Positions 62,434 to 64,000 of a stretch of DNA of 64,000 nt are shown one piece after another. A model generated the notes under the pieces. The model made no database searches, was not told where the DNA came from, and saw only the letters and a list, made by a program, of their open reading frames with translations. Positions within the stretch are counted from its first letter, which is position 1. Each line of letters starts with the position of its first letter. Source of the stretch: Planctomycetota bacterium (GTDB lineage Bacteria > Planctomycetota > GCA-2746535). The DNA is taken from positions 62,001 to 126,000 of the forward strand of contig NVWA01000013.1 of the NCBI GenBank assembly GCA_002746535.1, read 5' to 3'. The translations under genes and the position numbers were made by a program.

Positions 62434-64000
62434 AATTGAATAGAGCCAAGGTCTGTGATATATTCATTTGCTTGAAAAGAAATCACCTTATCAGGCATAT
62501 TATGATCTTTAGAATTGGACCATAAAAACAATGTGTACTTTTTACCTAGCTTCAATATCGGTGAAGTAATCACAAGATACCCTCTAGCATCTGAAAGACC
62601 TTTTACATGGGTGTTATACCATGAGCCATTCTTAATCAAATACTTGAGTACATCTTTATTTTTAATCGCGCTATTGATAACTTTTTTAGTTTCGTCTATA
62701 ATTTCATTGTTCTCAGGATCAGTTAGCTCAAAATAATCTAATCCATCTAGCTCATTCAATTCTTTTTTATTGGGCGCGGTCATCAAAGCCTTTCTAACAG
62801 CCAAAGCATTGTCTATCTCATCATGACAAATGAGCGAAGCTTCTACCCAAGGCAACCCTGCATCGTAATTAATCAACATTCTTAATATGACGGTATTGTT
62901 TATCGCAGGCACTTCAAGAATTTTACTGGATATTTGGTTGGTTTTTAAAAACTGAAATGAAATATTTTGCTTAACACTAATATCATTTTTATAATTACTT
63001 AACAAATATTTTTTTTCTGATGAAGAATTACTCCACCTATTACGACCAACTTTATAAAAGCCCTGAATCCTTAAAGATAAAGAAAGAAGATCTGTTTTGT
63101 AATCAACATAGGTGGAAATTTCCCCCTCATCGTTCAACAAAACTTCGTTTTTATCTGCAAGTTTTAATGTTGTGTTATTTTGAGCAAAAGCTTGCATTGT
63201 CGGAGTAGAATTAAATTTTAATGTAATATTTTTTAAATTAAGGTAATCACTTTTACTAGCTATTGAGTTCTTGGTTATATCAATTTTTCTCCACTTAGAA
63301 TAATACAATCTCTTATCTGTCCACTGATAACGCTCAAGATGATTCTCTTTTAAAGCATAATTTCTTATGTTCTTAAGAAATACATTTTGACTCCCACGAA
63401 TATCAAACGAATAGTATTTTTTCGTTTTTAGGTGTAACTTAAGATCTAGTGTAGTAGATTGCAATTCTATTCTCAATCCTGTCTGTCCATATCTAATTTC
63501 ATCTTGCTTCCATTCAATATTTGCAACTGGTTTTAATATAATCTCTTTATTTAAATAATTATTTCCAGGCGAAGATTCGCTTATAATGTAAACTTTTTTA
63601 TCCAAAACAATTGAGTAATAATGCCCTTCTCTTTTCTCAACTTTTAATGGATTCGTAATAATATAAATATCTGAATCTTTCTTTTCATCAAACAATCCGG
63701 AATATTGATAACTATCAGACGTATTTTTAGATGAATAATGATGGAAAATAATTTTGGCTTCTTTCCCAGAAAACACCCGAATCAAATATCGACCTTTATC
63801 TGTTTTATAAGCGAAAACTTTAACTCCCCCACAACCATAACTGCGCCTACTTCCACCCATACAATTTCCAAATCTAATATTTGATGGAGGTTCATGTAAA
63901 AATATTCTTTTTTTACTTTTAAAAACTCCAAATGGAGCTTTCGATTTTTCTAATTTGTAAAATGGAACGTTTTTTATATAGTTAATAGGATTTCCCTCCA
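62430..64000 (-). CDS. Large beta-rich protein of unknown function (5' truncated)
   Basis: The frame stays open from the window edge to the TAA at 62430-62432, so the start lies beyond 64000. An ATG at 63860 is not the true start: the preceding 46 codons (including FYKLEKSKAPFGVFKSKK and HEPPSNIRFGN) continue the frame. The visible 520-odd residues are beta-rich and resemble surface or carbohydrate-binding modules, with a C-terminal segment KLGKKYTLFLWSNSKDHNMPD like a beta sandwich. I recognise no family. A link to polysaccharide use is suggested by the GH42 neighbour only. Confidence 0.7.
   Translation of the reverse strand, partial: EGNPINYIKNVPFYKLEKSKAPFGVFKSKKRIFLHEPPSNIRFGNCMGGSRRSYGCGGVKVFAYKTDKGRYLIRVFSGKEAKIIFHHYSSKNTSDSYQYSGLFDEKKDSDIYIITNPLKVEKREGHYYSIVLDKKVYIISESSPGNNYLNKEIILKPVANIEWKQDEIRYGQTGLRIELQSTTLDLKLHLKTKKYYSFDIRGSQNVFLKNIRNYALKENHLERYQWTDKRLYYSKWRKIDITKNSIASKSDYLNLKNITLKFNSTPTMQAFAQNNTTLKLADKNEVLLNDEGEISTYVDYKTDLLSLSLRIQGFYKVGRNRWSNSSSEKKYLLSNYKNDISVKQNISFQFLKTNQISSKILEVPAINNTVILRMLINYDAGLPWVEASLICHDEIDNALAVRKALMTAPNKKELNELDGLDYFELTDPENNEIIDETKKVINSAIKNKDVLKYLIKNGSWYNTHVKGLSDARGYLVITSPILKLGKKYTLFLWSNSKDHNMPDKVISFQANEYITDLGSIQF

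Noticed and set aside
1..64000. CRISPR array, prophage or insertion sequence
   Set aside because: I saw no regular short repeats with spacers, no phage structural genes and no transposase or terminal repeats.

Overview
The window reads as a chromosomal segment of an AT-rich (roughly one-third G+C by eye) Gram-negative heterotroph. Outer-membrane genes are present (lpxB, a BamD-like TPR protein, an LptE-like lipoprotein), together with a bacterial A-type RNase P RNA. The mix of AraC/PocR regulators, phytanoyl-CoA-type dioxygenases, GH42/GH43/xylose genes, FAD oxidoreductases, a McsA/McsB remnant and FeeM-type acyltransferases suggests a marine PVC-group bacterium, perhaps Lentisphaerota. That placement is inference; no 16S rRNA is present.

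Layout. 1-4.9 kb: the end of a DsbD-type thioredoxin domain, a zinc-finger/repeat DNA-binding protein, aroB, a small unknown gene, a LysE exporter and a PhyH dioxygenase. 5.1-7.7 kb: an AraC regulator and a CBM9/DOMON-like plus transglutaminase-like protein. 8.0-18.2 kb: a catabolic operon with an M28-type peptidase fused to an AAC(3)-type acetyltransferase, a one-chain 2-oxoacid:ferredoxin oxidoreductase, IcmF (fused isobutyryl-CoA mutase) and a hotdog thioesterase. Its logic fits branched-chain amino/oxo acid to acyl-CoA metabolism. 18.4-24.2 kb: efp, a paired FAD oxidoreductase operon, a PocR-AraC regulator and a GlpD-like dehydrogenase. 24.3-30.2 kb: a DEAD-box helicase, an esterase, serC, and murD followed by murL (an L-Glu-epimerising peptidoglycan route). 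30.2-34.6 kb: tRNA(CAU), a histidine kinase, an HDOD protein, and tRNA-Val followed by infC-rpmI-rplT, where infC has a non-AUG start. 34.8-40.6 kb: a Wzz/BY-kinase-like protein with degraded ATPase motifs, a PTS EIIA protein, a CdsZ-like zinc-ribbon protein, rnpB abutting lpxB, and small genes. 40.7-43.3 kb: a xylose locus with xylA, a collapsed GH43 xylosidase remnant, a PAS-AraC regulator and twin 21-bp-phased operator half-sites. 43.5-49.9 kb: a lipoprotein built of 36-residue helical repeats, a very acidic protein, then a ybeY / BamD-like / LptE-like / mcsA / mcsB-like / DUF58 cluster. 50.1-60.1 kb: a PgpH-type HD protein on a coiled coil, rnhA, then an E1/ThiF-like enzyme with two tandem FeeM-type N-acyltransferase-TPR proteins, an ECF sigma factor and a metallophosphoesterase. 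60.3-64 kb: a GH42 beta-galactosidase and a partial unknown gene, separated by a strong bidirectional terminator.

The best candidates for something undescribed are: the ThiF plus tandem FeeM-TPR cassette (53267-58596); the 36-residue-repeat lipoprotein (43491-44672); the peptidase-AAC(3) fusion feeding the oxidoreductase/IcmF operon (8056-18163); and the McsB-like protein that has lost its kinase residues (47911-48966).
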